Source: Paludibacteraceae bacterium
GTDB taxonomy: Bacteria; Bacteroidota; Bacteroidia; Bacteroidales; Paludibacteraceae
NCBI GenBank assembly: GCA_017551025.1
Contig: JAFZNG010000007.1
Span: forward strand, 1-64,000
Direction of reading: 5' to 3'
Length of the DNA: 64,000 bases
Shown: in pieces, positions 61,769 to 64,000 of the stretch
Layout: each line of letters begins with the position of its first letter
How positions within the stretch are numbered: the stretch's first letter is position 1
Position numbers and translations under genes: made by a program
Notes under the pieces: model-generated
Told to the model about the DNA's origin: nothing
Database searches by the model: none
The model's input: the letters and a program-made list of their open reading frames with translations, nothing else

Positions 61769-62149
61769 ATGGCTATAAGAATTGTCGGTGTAGATCTGCC
61801 GCAAAATAAGTGCGGTGAAGTCGGATTGACTTACATCTACGGAATAGGTCGCTCAAGCGCAAAGAAAATCCTGGCAGAGGCAGGCGTAGACCCAAGCATC
61901 AAGGTGCAGGATTGGACGGACGACCAAGCAGCTAAGATTCGTGAGATCATCGGTGCAAAGTACAAAGTAGAAGGTGATCTTCGTTCGGAAACCCAGCTCA
62001 ACATCAAGCGTTTGATGGATGTCGGTTGTTACCGCGGTGTTCGCCACCGTATCGGTCTGCCGGTTCGTGGTCAATCTACCAAGAACAACGCTCGTACCCG
62101 TAAGGGACGTAAGAAAACAGTTGCAAATAAGAAGAAAGCAACGAAGTAA
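61769..62149 (+). CDS. rpsM: 30S ribosomal protein S13
   Basis: A 126-residue protein bridging to the large subunit. [31 protein letters not shown] and the basic C-terminus [20 protein letters not shown] are standard. Confidence 0.98.
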   Translation: MAIRIVGVDLPQNKCGEVGLTYIYGIGRSSAKKILAEAGVDPSIKVQDWTDDQAAKIREIIGAKYKVEGDLRSETQLNIKRLMDVGCYRGVRHRIGLPVRGQSTKNNARTRKGRKKTVANKKKATK

Positions 62150-62179
62150 TTTAATTAACAACCACGTCGTGAGTTTTTA

Positions 62180-62204
62180 GACTTTTGTCTTTCGACTTTC
62201 GACT
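62180..62204 (+). repeat. Heptamer tract, right half of the 25-bp inverted pair
   Basis: Units are GACTTTT, GTCTTTC, GACTTTC and GACT, the inverse complement of 61532-61556 with one mismatch. Confidence 0.9.
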
Positions 62205-62224
62205 AAAAATATTCATCAAACATT

Positions 62225-62614
62225 ATGGCAAAGAAAACAGTAGCAGCTAAGAAGCGCGTTGTTAAGATTGACGGCGTAGGCCAGCTCCACGTAATGTCGT
62301 CTTTCAACAATGTTATCGTTACAATGGCCAATGGTGACGGACAGGTTATTTCCTGGTCTTCGGCTGGTAAAATGGGCTTCCGTGGCTCTAAGAAAAATAC
62401 TCCTTATGCAGCTCAGATGGCTGCAGCAGACTGCGGTAAGGTAGCATACGACCTGGGTCTGCGCAAGGTAAAAGCATACGTTAAGGGTCCTGGACAGGGA
62501 CGTGAATCGGCTATCCGTGCTTGTGTAGCAGCGGGTATTGAGGTAACAGAGATCGTAGACGTTACGCCTATGCCTCACAACGGCTGTCGTCCCCCGAAAC
62601 GTCGTCGCGTATAA
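62225..62614 (+). CDS. rpsK: 30S ribosomal protein S11
   Basis: A 129-residue platform protein near the E site. [40 protein letters not shown] and the C-terminal [14 protein letters not shown] are standard. Confidence 0.98.
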   Translation: MAKKTVAAKKRVVKIDGVGQLHVMSSFNNVIVTMANGDGQVISWSSAGKMGFRGSKKNTPYAAQMAAADCGKVAYDLGLRKVKAYVKGPGQGRESAIRACVAAGIEVTEIVDVTPMPHNGCRPPKRRRV

Positions 62615-62619
62615 TAAAT

Positions 62620-62650
62620 TTGTAAATTGTAAATTCTAAAATTGTAAATT
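62620..62650 (+). repeat. Heptamer tract between rpsK and rpsD
   Basis: Units are TTGTAAA, TTGTAAA, TTCTAAA and ATTGTAAA. It starts 5 bp after the rpsK stop and runs up to the rpsD start. Confidence 0.85.
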
Positions 62651-62653
62651 ATT

Positions 62654-63259
62654 ATGGCAAGATATATAGGCCCCAAATCACGTATTGCACGTCGTTTCGG
62701 TGAACCGATCTTCGGTCCGGACAAAGTGCTTGACAAGCGCAATTATGCACCGGGACAACACGGTGTAAACCGTCGCAAGAAAAACTCTGAGTATGGTACG
62801 CAGCTCGCAGAGAAGCAGAAAGCTAAATACACCTATGGTGTACTGGAGAAACAATTCCGTCTGCTTTTCGCTCGCGCAAGCCGTGCTAAGGGTATTACCG
62901 GTGAGATTCTTCTCCAACTCCTGGAGAGTCGTCTCGATAATATCGTTTACCGTCTCGGTATTGCTCCGACCCGTGCTGCTGCACGTCAGTTGGTAAGCCA
63001 CCGTCACATCACGGTAGACGGCAAGGTGGTAAACATCCCGTCTTACTCCGTTAAGCCCGGCCAGATCGTGGCAGTACGTGAGAAAGCTAAATCGCTGGAA
63101 GTAATTGCTGCTTCCTTGGAGGGTTTCAACCACAGTAAGTATAGCTGGCTCGAGTGGAATCAGGCCAATATGGCAGGTAAGTACCTGAATATTCCTCAGC
63201 GCGAGGAGATTCCTGAGAACATTAAGGAGCAGTTAATCGTTGAGTTGTACTCTAAATAA
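62654..63259 (+). CDS. rpsD: 30S ribosomal protein S4 (zinc-free type)
   Basis: A 201-residue assembly protein that in many bacteria represses the alpha operon. [20 protein letters not shown] lacks the zinc Cys of some S4 forms. The S4 RNA-binding domain ([36 protein letters not shown]) is intact. Confidence 0.98.
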   Translation: MARYIGPKSRIARRFGEPIFGPDKVLDKRNYAPGQHGVNRRKKNSEYGTQLAEKQKAKYTYGVLEKQFRLLFARASRAKGITGEILLQLLESRLDNIVYRLGIAPTRAAARQLVSHRHITVDGKVVNIPSYSVKPGQIVAVREKAKSLEVIAASLEGFNHSKYSWLEWNQANMAGKYLNIPQREEIPENIKEQLIVELYSK

Positions 63260-63270
63260 TCATTAAATTC

Positions 63271-64000
63271 ATGGCAATATTAGATTTTATTAAGCCTAAC
63301 AAGGTTATCATGTTGGACTCGACCGCGACGAAAGGCACTTTTGAATTTCGTCCTCTCGAGCCGGGTTATGGTATTACCATCGGTAATGCCATCCGTCGCG
63401 TGCTCTTAGGTTCGCTGGAGGGATATGCTATCTGTTCCATTAAGATTAGCGGTATTGATCATGAATTTGCTACTATCCCTGGCGTCATCACAGACGTAAC
63501 GAACCTGATCCTCAATCTCAAACAAGTACGCTTCCGCCTCATCGAGGGTATGGAGGCTACGGGCGAGACCGCTAAGGTGCACGTACAGAAGGCGAAAGCC
63601 TTTACCGCGGCCGAACTGGGCGAGGTGCTGCAGAACTTCGAGGTGCTCAACCCCGAACTGCGTCTTGCAGAGCTCGACGAAACAGCTAACTTTGAGCTTG
63701 AGTTTACTATTAACAAGGGACGTGGCTACGTACCCGGAGACGAGAACCGTCATGCCGATGATAAGATCGGTACGCTGGCTATCGACTCCATCTACACGCC
63801 TATCCGCAATGTCAAGATCGCTGTTGACCAGTATCGTGTTGAGCAGCGTACTGACTATGAGAAATTGACCCTGGAGATCACGACCGACGGTTCGATCACC
63901 CCGCAGAACGCGCTGACCGAAGCCGCTAAGATCCTGATCTACCACTTCATGCTGTTCTCCGACGAGCGTATCGTACTGGAGGAGGAGACCAAGAGTCCGA
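63271..64000 (+). CDS. rpoA: RNA polymerase subunit alpha, 3' truncated
   Basis: The first 243 residues of the alpha subunit, cut by the window end. The N-terminal dimer and assembly domain shows [40 protein letters not shown] and [20 protein letters not shown]. The C-terminal DNA-contact domain lies outside. It is the platform on which the beta subunits assemble. Confidence 0.97.
   Translation, partial: MAILDFIKPNKVIMLDSTATKGTFEFRPLEPGYGITIGNAIRRVLLGSLEGYAICSIKISGIDHEFATIPGVITDVTNLILNLKQVRFRLIEGMEATGETAKVHVQKAKAFTAAELGEVLQNFEVLNPELRLAELDETANFELEFTINKGRGYVPGDENRHADDKIGTLAIDSIYTPIRNVKIAVDQYRVEQRTDYEKLTLEITTDGSITPQNALTEAAKILIYHFMLFSDERIVLEEETKSP

Overview
The window is a chromosomal segment of a Bacteroidota bacterium, most likely of the order Bacteroidales. 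The evidence is: promoters of the TAnnTTTG (-7) and TTTG (-33) type before most transcription units; secreted proteins with type IX secretion (T9SS) tails; a PPi-dependent phosphofructokinase; a DUF3987 protein; and a ribosomal cluster with no tuf after fusA and no adk between secY and map. I cannot name a genus.

Layout. 1-7.8 kb (+) holds an AraC regulator with two flavodoxin-type redox proteins, two small secreted proteins, glutathione peroxidase, a second AraC regulator (-), a GH53-like secreted glycosidase with a small barrel protein, a membrane methyltransferase and a metal-binding protein. 7.8-8.5 kb is a small heat-shock gene (-) with a near-perfect sigma-54 promoter and three upstream repeats. 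8.5-23.7 kb is accessory: a collapsed RhuM gene, a BspA-like LRR / InlB-repeat / T9SS trio, an outer-membrane barrel, a DUF3987 element, a collapsed toxin-antitoxin locus, two gene pairs coding a small tail-bearing protein plus a large secreted protein, and a DUF234-type ATPase. 23.7-28.7 kb has tRNA-Gln, then (-) ispG, PPi-PFK, a TPR-like protein and an alpha/beta hydrolase, then tRNA-Lys. 28.7-34.9 kb (-) is a probable operon of two conserved envelope genes, transketolase and leuS. 35-45.5 kb (-) is one giant surface protein of about 3,350 residues with a small partner gene overlapping it by 4 bp. 46-64 kb (+) is the str-S10-spc-alpha ribosomal cluster from rpsL to a truncated rpoA.

The most unusual theme is DNA-level. 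Spacers between co-directional genes are often filled by imperfect direct repeats with a 7-, 8- or 9-bp period, starting at or just after the upstream stop codon. Units differ between sites, but one octamer family (CGTTATAA-like) recurs at five loci. Similar 7-bp periodicity appears inside several signal-peptide coding regions and once inside a glycosidase gene. In the ribosomal cluster the spacers also hold stem-loops, a shared roughly 30-bp repeat on both sides of rpsG, and a 25-bp inverted pair flanking rpmJ-rpsM. Together with the sigma-54 heat-shock promoter and the twice-split InlB-repeat domain, these are the best candidates for undescribed biology. Two broken loci (RhuM and toxin-antitoxin) show the same mode of decay, an internal deletion joining both ends of a locus out of frame.
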